Positions 45,161 to 53,861 of a stretch of 59,537 nucleotides of DNA are shown here, piece after piece. Below the pieces are notes generated by a model. That model saw only the letters and a list, made by a program, of their open reading frames with translations. It ran no database searches and had not been told where the DNA came from. Position numbers and translations under genes: made by a program. The stretch is from Marinifilum caeruleilacunae (GTDB lineage Bacteria > Bacteroidota > Bacteroidia > Bacteroidales > Marinifilaceae), in NCBI RefSeq assembly GCF_013141825.1, contig NZ_RZNH01000034.1, positions 1 through 59,537 of the forward strand, in the 5' to 3' direction. Within the stretch, counting starts at the first letter, position 1; every line of letters begins with the position of its first letter.

Positions 45161-47158
45161 TTATCTTTTAGCAAATTCCTTCTTCCCATTTTCAAGGAAC
45201 TCCAGGAATCTATCTGCATTCAGGTCGTAGGCTCTTGGTTCTACCAGGATATTTTCCTCGTGATCCAACAGTACATAGTAAGGTTGCGCATTTACACCGA
45301 ACCTGGTAATTTGAAAATCTGCATATTTTTTACCCAAAGTTTTTTTCACCTTTCCGTCGTAGCTCGATGTTACCCAATCTTCCTCTGGCAACTTTTGTTT
45401 ATCATCTACATATAAGGCGATGATTATATAATCTTCGCGAAGTACTTTCTGCACCCTTGCATCGGACCAAACATTGGCCTCCATCTCGCGACAATTTACA
45501 CAACCATGGCCTGTAAAATCGATAAAAATAGGCTTGTTCTGTTCTTTTGCACAGGCCAATCCTTGTTCAAAATCGAAGTAGCCTTGTAAACCATGGGGCA
45601 AATGCAATTTGTCGGCATACTTAGGCGTTTCGCAAATTTCACTTTTGGCATCTTTAAAGCTTGCACCAGACTGATCTCTTACAATTGCAGCCAGATCGAA
45701 ATCGTGGGTTGTTTGAGGTGGTAAATAGCCCGAAATCGCCTTTAAAGGCGCACCAAACATTCCTGGAACCATATACACTACAAATGAAAACGAACAAATG
45801 GCAAGCATCAATCTTGGTACAGAAATATATTTTAAGTCGCTATCGTGACTGAACTTTAATTTACCCAGTAAATAGAATCCCATTAGGGTGAAAATTACAA
45901 TCCAGATGCCCAGGTAAATTTCCCGGTCAAGGAGTCCCCAATGGTAGGTTTGATCGGCGATACTTAAAAACTTCAATCCCAAAGCCAATTCTAAAAATCC
46001 CAGAACTACTTTAACCGAGTTTAACCATCCTCCCGATTTTGGCAGGTTGTTCAACCATGAAGGAAAAATAGCGAATAGCGTAAACGGTAAAGCAAATGCA
46101 AGCGAGAATCCAAACATACCGATTATTGGCTCAAGCACCTCTCCTCCTGCCGATTTTACAAGAATCGACCCTACAATTGGCCCGGTACAGGAGAAGGACA
46201 CCAATACAAGCGTAAAGGCCATAAAAAACGACCCGGCCAAACCTCCCTGATCTTCTTTCGACACCGATTTATTCACCAGCCAGCTTGGCATCGTAATTTC
46301 AAACATGCCAAAAAATGAAAAGGCAAAAATGAAGAAAATGGCAAAAAAGATTACGTTAGGAATCCAATGAGTACTTAACCAGTTGGCAAAATCGGCACCT
46401 AAAGTAATGGCTACAATGGTTCCAATAATGGTGTAAATTCCAATAATAGAGACTCCATAAAAAACAGCATTAAAAATGGCTTTCTTCCTGTTTTCTGAGC
46501 TGTGCATAAAAAATGAAACTGTCATCGGTATCATAGGAAACACACAAGGCGTAAGTAAGGCAATCAACCCAAAAGTAAATGCAATAAAAAACAAGGACCA
46601 CAAGGAAGCATATTCCTTACGGGGATTTTTCATTGGATTTAGCTTTTCCCTTTCGGTTTTAACATCCTGTTTTTCTACCTCATTCGAAACCGTACTTCCT
46701 TCGTTCACAGAAAATTCAAAGTCTGGCGTAAACAGCACACACTCCCCTTCTCTACAAGTTTGATATTCCATCTCTCCCGCGACCACAAAAGCTGCATCAG
46801 AGAGAATCTTAATTTTCTGTTTTAAGATGGCTTCGTGTTCGAAATACTCAATATCCATTTCGAAAATCTCATCGAATGTTTTCTTGGCTTTTGTAATTTC
46901 TTCAACGGCCCCAATTCGTTCGTAATTTTCAGATTCTTCGAAAATAAAACTTAAACGAACAGGACCTCCATCTTCAAAATTTTGCGAATACAAATGCCAC
47001 TCAGGATCGATCTGAGCTTTAAACACAAGATAAAGCTCAGTATCGTTTATTTTTTCGGTAGAAAATTTCCAGGAAACAGTTTCTAAAATTTGAGCTTGCA
47101 AACTAAAGAAACCAGTAAGGAGAATTCCCAGAAGTAAGGTGAGAAATTTTTGTTTCAT
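45161..47158 (-). CDS. dsbD: Thiol:disulfide interchange protein DsbD
   Basis: Carries reducing power from cytoplasmic thioredoxin to the periplasm. About 665 residues from the ATG at 47158, which gives a signal peptide (TGFFSLQAQ). An upstream ATG at 47209 would prepend 17 residues and is less likely. Parts: N-terminal alpha-like domain with a Cys pair (YQTCREGECVLF), a membrane domain with eight or so helices and the two redox cysteines (LTPCVFPMIP and SFSCTGPIVG), and a C-terminal thioredoxin domain with C553-V-N-C556. Confidence 0.94.
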   Translation of the reverse strand: MKQKFLTLLLGILLTGFFSLQAQILETVSWKFSTEKINDTELYLVFKAQIDPEWHLYSQNFEDGGPVRLSFIFEESENYERIGAVEEITKAKKTFDEIFEMDIEYFEHEAILKQKIKILSDAAFVVAGEMEYQTCREGECVLFTPDFEFSVNEGSTVSNEVEKQDVKTEREKLNPMKNPRKEYASLWSLFFIAFTFGLIALLTPCVFPMIPMTVSFFMHSSENRKKAIFNAVFYGVSIIGIYTIIGTIVAITLGADFANWLSTHWIPNVIFFAIFFIFAFSFFGMFEITMPSWLVNKSVSKEDQGGLAGSFFMAFTLVLVSFSCTGPIVGSILVKSAGGEVLEPIIGMFGFSLAFALPFTLFAIFPSWLNNLPKSGGWLNSVKVVLGFLELALGLKFLSIADQTYHWGLLDREIYLGIWIVIFTLMGFYLLGKLKFSHDSDLKYISVPRLMLAICSFSFVVYMVPGMFGAPLKAISGYLPPQTTHDFDLAAIVRDQSGASFKDAKSEICETPKYADKLHLPHGLQGYFDFEQGLACAKEQNKPIFIDFTGHGCVNCREMEANVWSDARVQKVLREDYIIIALYVDDKQKLPEEDWVTSSYDGKVKKTLGKKYADFQITRFGVNAQPYYVLLDHEENILVEPRAYDLNADRFLEFLENGKKEFAKR

Positions 47159-47322
47159 CTGTTTATAATTTGCTTTTAACACCAGATGGAACCTTCCATA
47201 ATAAAACAATCATTCTGTTTATGTTTCAAAATGATTTGGGCATGGAAGTCTCATTTGGTTTAGTTTTTTTACTGATAACGCATATAAAATTAGCATTATA
47301 AGCAAATTACACAAAACCATTA

Positions 47323-47351
47323 AATCCTCTTAACACTTATTTAAGAGGATT
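47323..47351 (-). terminator. Terminator after rng
   Basis: AATCCTCTTAA and TTAAGAGGATT form an eleven-pair stem with a 7-base loop. The following T run on the minus strand is short. Confidence 0.7.
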
Positions 47352-47372
47352 GATTCATATGGTATAACAGAA

Positions 47373-48923
47373 TTATAATTCGATTTCCTGGTTATTCTGA
47401 TCAAAAATCTTGTAACCTAATAAATCGTAGGAAGGAATCTCTTTAACCGCAAGTTTAATTCCCAGTTTCGATTGCCACTCTCTTCTTAGTGTTTTCCAGA
47501 ATCCTTTATTAATGTAGGCAGCTACAAAAGGATGCACCTTAAGTGTAAGTTTCTTTTCACCTCGCTCCGATACTGATTTTAGCTTTTCCTCAATCTGGTC
47601 GGTTAAGAGTACAGCTGGTGAAATTTTTCCCGAGCCCAGGCAGGTCGGACAAGTTTCCTGAATTTCAATATTCATCTCAGGGCGAACACGCTGACGTGTG
47701 ATTTGCATCAAACCAAACTTACTCAAAGGCAAAATGTTGTGCTTGGTTCTATCCTGCCCCATCACTTCCTTCATACGTTCGAACACCTTTTGGCGATTCT
47801 CGGCAGAATGCATATCGATAAAATCGACAACAATAATTCCACCCATATCACGCAAGCGAAGCTGACGAGCAATTTCATCTGCAGCAGCAAGGTTTACTTC
47901 CAAGGCATTTGTTTCCTGGTCGTTTCCTGCTTTCGAACGGTTTCCACTATTTACATCAATAACGTGGAAAGCCTCGGTATGTTCAATGATTAGGTAAGCT
48001 CCATTTTTAAATGAAACCGTTTTCCCAAATGACGATTTAATTTGTTTATCAACACCCAACTGATCAAAAATTGGCATATCACCTGTAACATGCTTTACAA
48101 TTTTTGATTTTTCGGGAGCAATTCCTGCAATGTAATTTTTGATATCTTTTGCAGCACTGGCATCGTTTACGTAGATATTTTCAAACGAAGAGTTCAAAAT
48201 ATCTCTTAAAATGGCAGTGGTTCTATCCATCTCCCCCAGCACCAATTTTGGTGGTTGCATATCCCTGATATGCTGGAAGCTTCCTTCCCATTTTTCTACC
48301 AAAGATCTTAGTTCCTGATCTAACTCAGCAACACGTTTTCCTTCGGCTACAGTTCTTACAATAATCCCATAATTTTTAGGCTTAATGCTTTGAAGCAGCT
48401 GTCGTAATCGGTTTTTCTCTTCGGTTGATTTAATTTTCTGAGAAATGGAAACTTTATCAGAAAAAGGAATCAGAACAATATTTCGTCCTGCAATGGATAT
48501 CTCCGAGCAAAGTCTCGGACCTTTTGTAGATATTGGTTCTTTGGCAACTTGTACCAGAATGTATTGTCCCGATTTCAGAACATCAGACATTTTACCATTC
48601 TTGTCGATATCCTGTTCCAATCTCATTTTAGAGATAGAAAGGTTACGACCTTTTCTTGCCAAAGCCTGTTGCAAGAATTTATTTAGTGAACGGAATTGAT
48701 GTCCAAGGTCAAGATAATGCAAAAATGCATCTTTCTCATACCCCACATCAACGAACGCAGCATTTAACCCGGGCATAATCTTCTTTACCTTCCCCAAATA
48801 TATATCACCTACCGCAAACTGAAGATTACTTTTTTCTCTGGTTAACTCAACCAACTGTCGGTTGCTTAGCAGAGCAATTACAATTTCATTAGGGTTTACA
48901 TCAATTACAAGCTCGTTACTCAC
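47373..48923 (-). CDS. rng: Ribonuclease E/G family protein (RNase G)
   Basis: A 516-residue endoribonuclease. It has an N-terminal S1 domain (about 35-120; GDIYLGKVKKIMPGLNAAFVDVG), the RNase H-like catalytic domain with magnesium-binding aspartates (HVIDVNSG and VVDFIDM), and a zinc-link (CPTCLGSG) needed for dimerisation. It lacks the long C-terminal scaffold of RNase E. It processes rRNA ends and mRNA. It follows the HU gene and a 30-codon gene, and the grouping with HU is common in Bacteroidota. Confidence 0.95.
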   Translation of the reverse strand: MSNELVIDVNPNEIVIALLSNRQLVELTREKSNLQFAVGDIYLGKVKKIMPGLNAAFVDVGYEKDAFLHYLDLGHQFRSLNKFLQQALARKGRNLSISKMRLEQDIDKNGKMSDVLKSGQYILVQVAKEPISTKGPRLCSEISIAGRNIVLIPFSDKVSISQKIKSTEEKNRLRQLLQSIKPKNYGIIVRTVAEGKRVAELDQELRSLVEKWEGSFQHIRDMQPPKLVLGEMDRTTAILRDILNSSFENIYVNDASAAKDIKNYIAGIAPEKSKIVKHVTGDMPIFDQLGVDKQIKSSFGKTVSFKNGAYLIIEHTEAFHVIDVNSGNRSKAGNDQETNALEVNLAAADEIARQLRLRDMGGIIVVDFIDMHSAENRQKVFERMKEVMGQDRTKHNILPLSKFGLMQITRQRVRPEMNIEIQETCPTCLGSGKISPAVLLTDQIEEKLKSVSERGEKKLTLKVHPFVAAYINKGFWKTLRREWQSKLGIKLAVKEIPSYDLLGYKIFDQNNQEIEL

Positions 48924-48975
48924 TATTTAAATTCTTCTTATTTTTACTAAAGTTAATCAGTTCTTACAAATAGAT

Positions 48976-49007
48976 AAACCTAAAGTACTAAAAAGTTCTT
49001 TAGGTTT
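48976..49007 (-). terminator. Terminator after the COX24-like small gene
   Basis: AAACCTAAAG (48976-48985) and CTTTAGGTTT (48998-49007) form a ten-pair stem in front of rng. The tail on the minus strand is only moderately T-rich. Confidence 0.65.
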
Positions 49008-49042
49008 ATTTATTTCGTTCTTACAAACAAGCTATAAGAAAA

Positions 49043-49135
49043 TTATTTCTTCTTCTTATGACGGTTTTTTCTTAGTCTTTTCTTACGCTTGTGCGTAGCC
49101 ATCTTATGTCTTTTTCTTTTCTTTCCGCTAGGCAT
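49043..49135 (-). CDS. COX24/AURKAIP1-like 30-residue basic protein
   Basis: A 30-codon gene from the ATG at 49135 to the TAA at 49043. More than half of its residues are Lys or Arg (begins MPSGKKRKRHKM, then ATHKRKKRLRKNRHKKKK). This matches the tiny Bacteroidota proteins related to mitochondrial COX24/AURKAIP1 (mS38), which sit in the small ribosomal subunit. I am confident of the gene because the motif is highly conserved; the ribosomal role is family knowledge. It lies 37 bases downstream of the HU gene. Confidence 0.88.
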   Translation of the reverse strand: MPSGKKRKRHKMATHKRKKRLRKNRHKKKK

Positions 49136-49172
49136 AACTTCGAATTATTTAATGAATTTTTAAAATCTAAAA

Positions 49173-49457
49173 CTACTTTACGTTAGTTTTCACTTTACTT
49201 ACGAAAGTTTTCGCAGGCTTGAAAGCTGGAATAAAGTGCTCAGGGATTATAATTGTAGTGTTTTTAGAAATGTTTCTTGCAGTTTTCTCTGCTCTTTTCT
49301 TAACGATAAAACTTCCGAAACCTCTCAAATACACATTCTTTCCTTTTACCAATGAACCTTTAATAGTATCCATGAAAGCTTCTACAGTTTTCTGAACTGT
49401 AATTTTCTCAATTCCTGTGTTTTTAGAAATCTCGTTAACAATATCTGCTTTAGTCAT
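49173..49457 (-). CDS. hup: HU-family DNA-binding protein
   Basis: A 94-residue histone-like protein. The start TKADIVNEISKNTGIEKITVQKTVEAFM and the arm region (GKNVYLRGFGSFIVKKRAEKTARN) are typical of HU/IHF. It binds DNA as a dimer. Its own -7 motif lies at 49516-49523. Confidence 0.97.
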   Translation of the reverse strand: MTKADIVNEISKNTGIEKITVQKTVEAFMDTIKGSLVKGKNVYLRGFGSFIVKKRAEKTARNISKNTTIIIPEHFIPAFKPAKTFVSKVKTNVK

Positions 49458-49515
49458 CTCTTAAAAAATCTTTAATTATCAATTATTTACAACATCATTT
49501 CCTCAAATCAGAATG

Positions 49516-49523
49516 CAAATATA
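49516..49523 (-). promoter_or_regulatory. -7 motif for hup
   Basis: TATATTTG on the minus strand matches TAnnTTTG, about 58 bases ahead of the start codon. Confidence 0.55.
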
Positions 49524-49607
49524 TAAGATTTCCAGTTATTAACGAAATTGAAAACAAATATTTTTACGCATTTTTGAAAAAAATTGAATCATACATTTTT
49601 TTTCGAG

Positions 49608-50657
49608 ATGCTTAATAACCAAATCATAAACTGGTATTGCGAGAATAAACGCGATCTTCCGTGGCGAAAAACCAAGGATCCATATTTAATATGGATTTCT
49701 GAAATCATGTTACAACAAACCAGAGTTGCCACAGCAATTGACTATTATTACAAATTTACGGAAAGATTTCCAACTGTAAGTGATTTAGCCCAGGCTGATG
49801 AGCAAGAAGTATTGAATTTATGGCAGGGCCTGGGATATTACTCCAGAGCCAGGAATCTTCATCATGCTGCTAAAACAATTGATACCTTATATAAGGGTGT
49901 ATTTCCGAATACCTATAAAGAGATACTTAATTTAAAGGGTATTGGTGCATATACTGCAGCAGCAATATCATCTTTTGCCTTTAATTTGCCTTATGCTGCC
50001 ATCGACGGAAATGTTTACCGAGTACTTTCCAGGTTATTTGGAATTGATACTCCTATAGACAGTACCGAAGGGAAAAAAATATTTCAGGAATTGGCACAGG
50101 AGACAATGGGCAATGCAACTCCTGAAATTTACAACCAGGCCATTATTGAGTTTGGCGCCTTGCAGTGTACACCCAAATCGCCAAATTGTTCCATTTGCCC
50201 GGTCAATTCGAGCTGTTTTGCATCAAATTCGAATATTGTTGATCAATTCCCAAAAAAGAGCAAACAAATTAAGCCTAAGAATCGCTATTTTTACTATTTG
50301 TTCCTATCTTGTTCTGGTCGATTTGCTATTGAGAAGAGAGAAGGAAAGGACATTTGGAAAAACATGTACCAATATCCTTTAATTGAGAGCAATACAAAGC
50401 TGTCAACCGATCTGTTGATTCAATCAGATCAATGGAAAGAAATTTTTAATTCCAACGATTTGGTAATACAGTCAATTAGTGATAATATCGTGCACAAATT
50501 AACACATCAGAATATCAATACAAGATTTATCCATATTGAGATCAGTGCTGATGAATTGAAAAATTATGAAAGGTTTATTTTTATCAACAAAAAAGAAGCT
50601 GAACAATACCCGCTTCCAAAACTGATTGATAATCATATAAAATATCAGGATTTTTAA
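49608..50657 (+). CDS. mutY: A/G-specific adenine DNA glycosylase
   Basis: Removes adenine mispaired with 8-oxoguanine. About 349 residues from the ATG at 49608; the frame is also open to a TTG at 49584, but the family starts near LNNQIINWYCENKRDLPWR. The helix-hairpin-helix (LKGIGAYTAAAISSFAF), catalytic Asp in PYAAIDGNVYRVLSR, and the iron-sulfur cluster cysteines (CTPKSPNCSICPVNSSC) are visible. A NUDIX-like C-terminus follows. It is first in the conserved order mutY-ssb-gldE-gldD. Confidence 0.95.
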   Translation: MLNNQIINWYCENKRDLPWRKTKDPYLIWISEIMLQQTRVATAIDYYYKFTERFPTVSDLAQADEQEVLNLWQGLGYYSRARNLHHAAKTIDTLYKGVFPNTYKEILNLKGIGAYTAAAISSFAFNLPYAAIDGNVYRVLSRLFGIDTPIDSTEGKKIFQELAQETMGNATPEIYNQAIIEFGALQCTPKSPNCSICPVNSSCFASNSNIVDQFPKKSKQIKPKNRYFYYLFLSCSGRFAIEKREGKDIWKNMYQYPLIESNTKLSTDLLIQSDQWKEIFNSNDLVIQSISDNIVHKLTHQNINTRFIHIEISADELKNYERFIFINKKEAEQYPLPKLIDNHIKYQDF

Positions 50658-50735
50658 AATAAACCAAAGTGATATTATGATACAAATTAAAAGTTTGTAT
50701 CTTTATTGTATTGTTAACCAAAAAATTTAAATAAT

Positions 50736-51164
50736 ATGTCAGTGAATAAAGTAATTCTCGTAGGAAATGTAGGGAAAGACCCGGAAGTGAAGTATTTCGA
50801 CAATGATGTAAGTGTATGTAACTTTCCTTTGGCAACTAGTGAAACCTACACAAAAAACGGCGAAAAAGTAACCCAAACCGAGTGGCATAATATTGTGCTT
50901 TGGCGCGGATTGGCGAAAGTTGCCGAAAATTACGTAAAAAAAGGAATGCAATTGTATATCGAAGGTAGTTTACGAACCAGATCATGGGAAGATCAGGATG
51001 GAAATAAGAAATACATTACAGAAGTAATGGCTTCGAACATGCAAATGTTAGGTAGAAAAGGTGACAACGAAGGTGGTGCTCCTCAGGCTAGTTCTGAGAT
51101 GAATCAACCAACAGCAGCTGCCGATAGTTCTGCGGAGGAAGAAACAGATGATCTTCCATTCTAA
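50736..51164 (+). CDS. ssb: Single-stranded DNA-binding protein
   Basis: A 142-residue SSB with an N-terminal OB fold (SVNKVILVGNVGKDPEVKYF; TEWHNIVLWRGLA) and a low-complexity linker ending in the acidic tip DDLPF, which recruits repair and replication proteins. It lies 78 bases behind mutY and 31 bases ahead of gldE, an order also found in other Bacteroidota. Confidence 0.96.
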   Translation: MSVNKVILVGNVGKDPEVKYFDNDVSVCNFPLATSETYTKNGEKVTQTEWHNIVLWRGLAKVAENYVKKGMQLYIEGSLRTRSWEDQDGNKKYITEVMASNMQMLGRKGDNEGGAPQASSEMNQPTAAADSSAEEETDDLPF

Positions 51165-51195
51165 TTAGACGAGTGTTAACTAACTATAGAAAACA

Positions 51196-52527
51196 TTGGA
51201 AGCAGACAGTTTTTCGACCCTATTTGTAAACAATTCTGATATTGTTTTTCATTCTTTAGATATAAGTACCATTATAAGTATACTTGTAATGGTACTTCTT
51301 TTGTTTTGTTCGGCACTGATTTCGGGTTCTGAAGTTGCTTTGTTTTCATTATCGCCTCAACAAATTAGCGGTATCGAAGCAGAAGAAAATCAGAAAAACC
51401 GCCGATTGTTAAAATTGCTGAGGATGCCAGAGGAATTGCTGGCAACCATTCTAATCGGGAATAACTTTGTAAATGTTGGTATTGTAATTCTATCCAGCTT
51501 TATTACCAATTCAATTGTTGATTTTTCCAACGCACCAACCATTGGCTTTTTGGTGCAGGTGGTAATCATCACTTTTTTACTTTTACTTTTTGGAGAGATT
51601 ATTCCAAAGGTATATGCCACCCAAACCTCGGTAAAGTTTTCGAAGTTCATGGCTTTTCCATTGTATTATATGGAGAAGATATTCAGACCCATGTCTGCGA
51701 TTCTGATTAAATCGACTTCGATTGTAAACAAGAGAATTTCCAAAAAACAAAATATTTCGATGGGCGATTTATCGCAAGCTCTGGAGTTAACTGCTGACGA
51801 GATGAGCGATGAAATGGAAATTCTGGAAGGAATTGTAAATTTTGGAAACATCAATGTTGTTGAAGTCATGAAATCGCGTGTTGATGTTGTTGCGATTGAT
51901 GTTAGAACTGGCTTTGGAAAACTTAAATCTATACTAATAGATTCCGGATACTCCCGAATTCCTGTTTATGATGGGACATTCGACAATGTAAAAGGAATTT
52001 TATACGTAAAAGACCTGCTTCCTCATCATCACAAACCAAACACATTCCGCTGGCAATCTATTATTCGTCCACCCTACTATGTGCCCGAAACCAAAAAAAT
52101 TAATGATCTTCTGGAAGAATTTCAAACGCAGAAAAATCATATGGCCGTTGTAGTAGATGAATATGGCGGAACATCCGGCATTATCACAATGGAAGATATT
52201 TTGGAAGAAATTATTGGTGATATCACCGATGAATCGGATGAAGAAAAAGAAACCTTCACACTTGAAAAGGATGGCACCTATGTTTTCGAAGGAAAAACGC
52301 TATTGAACGATTTTTTCAAAATTACAGAATTAGATTCCGACCTCTTTGAAGATATAAAAGGAGATGCCGATACCTTGGCTGGGCTTCTTCTTGAAATAAA
52401 AGGTGAAATCCCTCAAAAGAAAGAAGAATTCTCTCATCAGGAATTTAAATTTATCGTGGAAGCGGTAGACAATAGAAGAATCAAAAAAATTCGATTTCTG
52501 CCTCCAAAAGTAAAATCAAGCAAATAA
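51196..52527 (+). CDS. gldE: Gliding-motility-associated GldE / CNNM-CorC-type protein
   Basis: A 443-residue membrane protein of the hemolysin/CorC family. It has an N-terminal membrane domain of about four helices (DUF21, about 25-190), a CBS pair (about 210-340; SRIPVYDGTFDNVKGILYVKD and VVVDEYGGTSGIITMEDILEEIIG) and a C-terminal CorC/HlyC domain. Position directly before gldD supports the name GldE. The start appears to be TTG at 51196, because no other start precedes the first membrane segment. Non-gliding Bacteroidota also keep this pair, so motility cannot be claimed. Confidence 0.88.
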   Translation: MEADSFSTLFVNNSDIVFHSLDISTIISILVMVLLLFCSALISGSEVALFSLSPQQISGIEAEENQKNRRLLKLLRMPEELLATILIGNNFVNVGIVILSSFITNSIVDFSNAPTIGFLVQVVIITFLLLLFGEIIPKVYATQTSVKFSKFMAFPLYYMEKIFRPMSAILIKSTSIVNKRISKKQNISMGDLSQALELTADEMSDEMEILEGIVNFGNINVVEVMKSRVDVVAIDVRTGFGKLKSILIDSGYSRIPVYDGTFDNVKGILYVKDLLPHHHKPNTFRWQSIIRPPYYVPETKKINDLLEEFQTQKNHMAVVVDEYGGTSGIITMEDILEEIIGDITDESDEEKETFTLEKDGTYVFEGKTLLNDFFKITELDSDLFEDIKGDADTLAGLLLEIKGEIPQKKEEFSHQEFKFIVEAVDNRRIKKIRFLPPKVKSSK

Positions 52528-52553
52528 AATTTATCGTTCTGAATATTATAAAA

Positions 52554-53138
52554 ATGAAATTGAATCAATTCGTTTACTATACTCTTTTTGCAGTCTTGTT
52601 TCTTGCAATGGTTTCGTGTAAAAAGAAATACACTCCTAAACCAAAGGCTTATTTTCGTATCGATTTACCAGAGAAACAATACGAGAACTGGAACAATGAT
52701 TTCCCATACAGTTTCGATAAATTATCTATTGCGGATGTGCAGGCAGACAAGAGCAAAGGTGCCGAAAAGTACTGGTTGAATATCCAATACCCAGATTACA
52801 AGGCAACCATACATTTGAGCTACAAAAAAGTTGAGGGTAATATTGAAGAATATCTGGAAGATTCCAGGAAAATGGCCTATAAACACAGCATTAAAGCTGA
52901 TGCCATTGGTGAACAGGCATTCCACAATAAAACTAAGGATGTGTATGCCTTAATTTATAGAATTAAAGGAAATGCAGCCTCATCGGTGCAATTTGTAGCT
53001 ACCGACAGTACCCATCACTTTTTACGTGGTGCACTTTATTTTAAGGAGCATCCAAACCAGGATTCTTTGGCTCCCGTAATTCAGTATATCGATAAAGATA
53101 TGGTAAAGTTGATCGAAACTTTAGAGTGGAAAAAATAA
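52554..53138 (+). CDS. gldD: Gliding motility lipoprotein GldD
   Basis: A 194-residue lipoprotein with lipobox AMVSC (mature start at about C22) and the conserved KPKAYFRIDLPEKQY shortly after. The middle and end (NIQYPDYKATIHLSYK; VQFVATDSTHHFLRGALYF) are typical of GldD. It is required for gliding in Flavobacterium and related to type IX secretion; its role in species without gliding is unclear. It follows gldE by 26 bases. Confidence 0.93.
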   Translation: MKLNQFVYYTLFAVLFLAMVSCKKKYTPKPKAYFRIDLPEKQYENWNNDFPYSFDKLSIADVQADKSKGAEKYWLNIQYPDYKATIHLSYKKVEGNIEEYLEDSRKMAYKHSIKADAIGEQAFHNKTKDVYALIYRIKGNAASSVQFVATDSTHHFLRGALYFKEHPNQDSLAPVIQYIDKDMVKLIETLEWKK

Positions 53139-53152
53139 TAGATTGAAGCAAA

Positions 53153-53794
53153 ATGCCATTCTCTAAACACCTAGAAATCTGCGAAGGCTGCAATCTTTAC
53201 ATTTGGAAGATTGAAGAAGAGGTAGATGTATTGAAAAATCTCGTGAAACTTAGCGAGAAAGAAAAGGTCAAATATGATTCTTTTAAAAGCGAATCGAGAA
53301 AAAAAGAATATTTAGCCACAAGGTTGCTTGTTCAGAAATATATTGGCTCCAATCTAATTATTGAGAATAACGAACATGGCCGACCTTTTTTGCTGAATTC
53401 CGATCTGAATATCAGCATTAGTCACACCAAAAATTTTGCCGCCATTTTTGTTTGTAAAGATGCTAAACCGGCTCTTGATATGGAGTACCTTTCCGATCGG
53501 GTTCATCGAATTGCCAGAAGGTTTCTGTCGGAAACAGAGGTGAAAAACATTTCCAAAGATCATAAAACACTGCATCTTTATCAACATTGGTGTGCAAAAG
53601 AGTGCTTAATTAAGTTTTATGGCAAAAAGGATGTGCATTTAATCGATGAACTAAAAATCCATCCTTTCCAGGCAGGTCAGGAATCATTTACTGGTGAAGT
53701 TTGTCGCAAAGACTTTTCAAAAACCTACACTTTTAAGCACATTCTGTTCGATGGGTACTTGCTTGTTTACGCTGTAGATTTTGGAAAGCATTAA
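53153..53794 (+). CDS. 4'-phosphopantetheinyl transferase
   Basis: A 213-residue transferase of the Sfp-like type, which adds the phosphopantetheine arm to carrier proteins. The magnesium-binding D109 and E111 (ALDMEYL) and the motif WCAKECLIK (K149, E150, K154) are present. Its substrate could be fatty acid ACP or a secondary-metabolite carrier. It starts 14 bases behind gldD, so it shares that transcript. Confidence 0.92.
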   Translation: MPFSKHLEICEGCNLYIWKIEEEVDVLKNLVKLSEKEKVKYDSFKSESRKKEYLATRLLVQKYIGSNLIIENNEHGRPFLLNSDLNISISHTKNFAAIFVCKDAKPALDMEYLSDRVHRIARRFLSETEVKNISKDHKTLHLYQHWCAKECLIKFYGKKDVHLIDELKIHPFQAGQESFTGEVCRKDFSKTYTFKHILFDGYLLVYAVDFGKH

Positions 53795-53800
53795 TTGAAT

Positions 53801-53829
53801 GGGAATCCGTTTTCTGTTCGGAATCCCAA
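53801..53829 (+). terminator. Hairpin after the gldD-PPTase operon
   Basis: GGGAATCCG (53801-53809) pairs with CGGAATCCC near 53819-53827 with one mismatch. There is no strong T tract, so it may be a weak terminator or may work with the convergent gene. Confidence 0.45.
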
Positions 53830-53861
53830 CCAATCACTGTTCACCACTTGCTGATTTCTGT

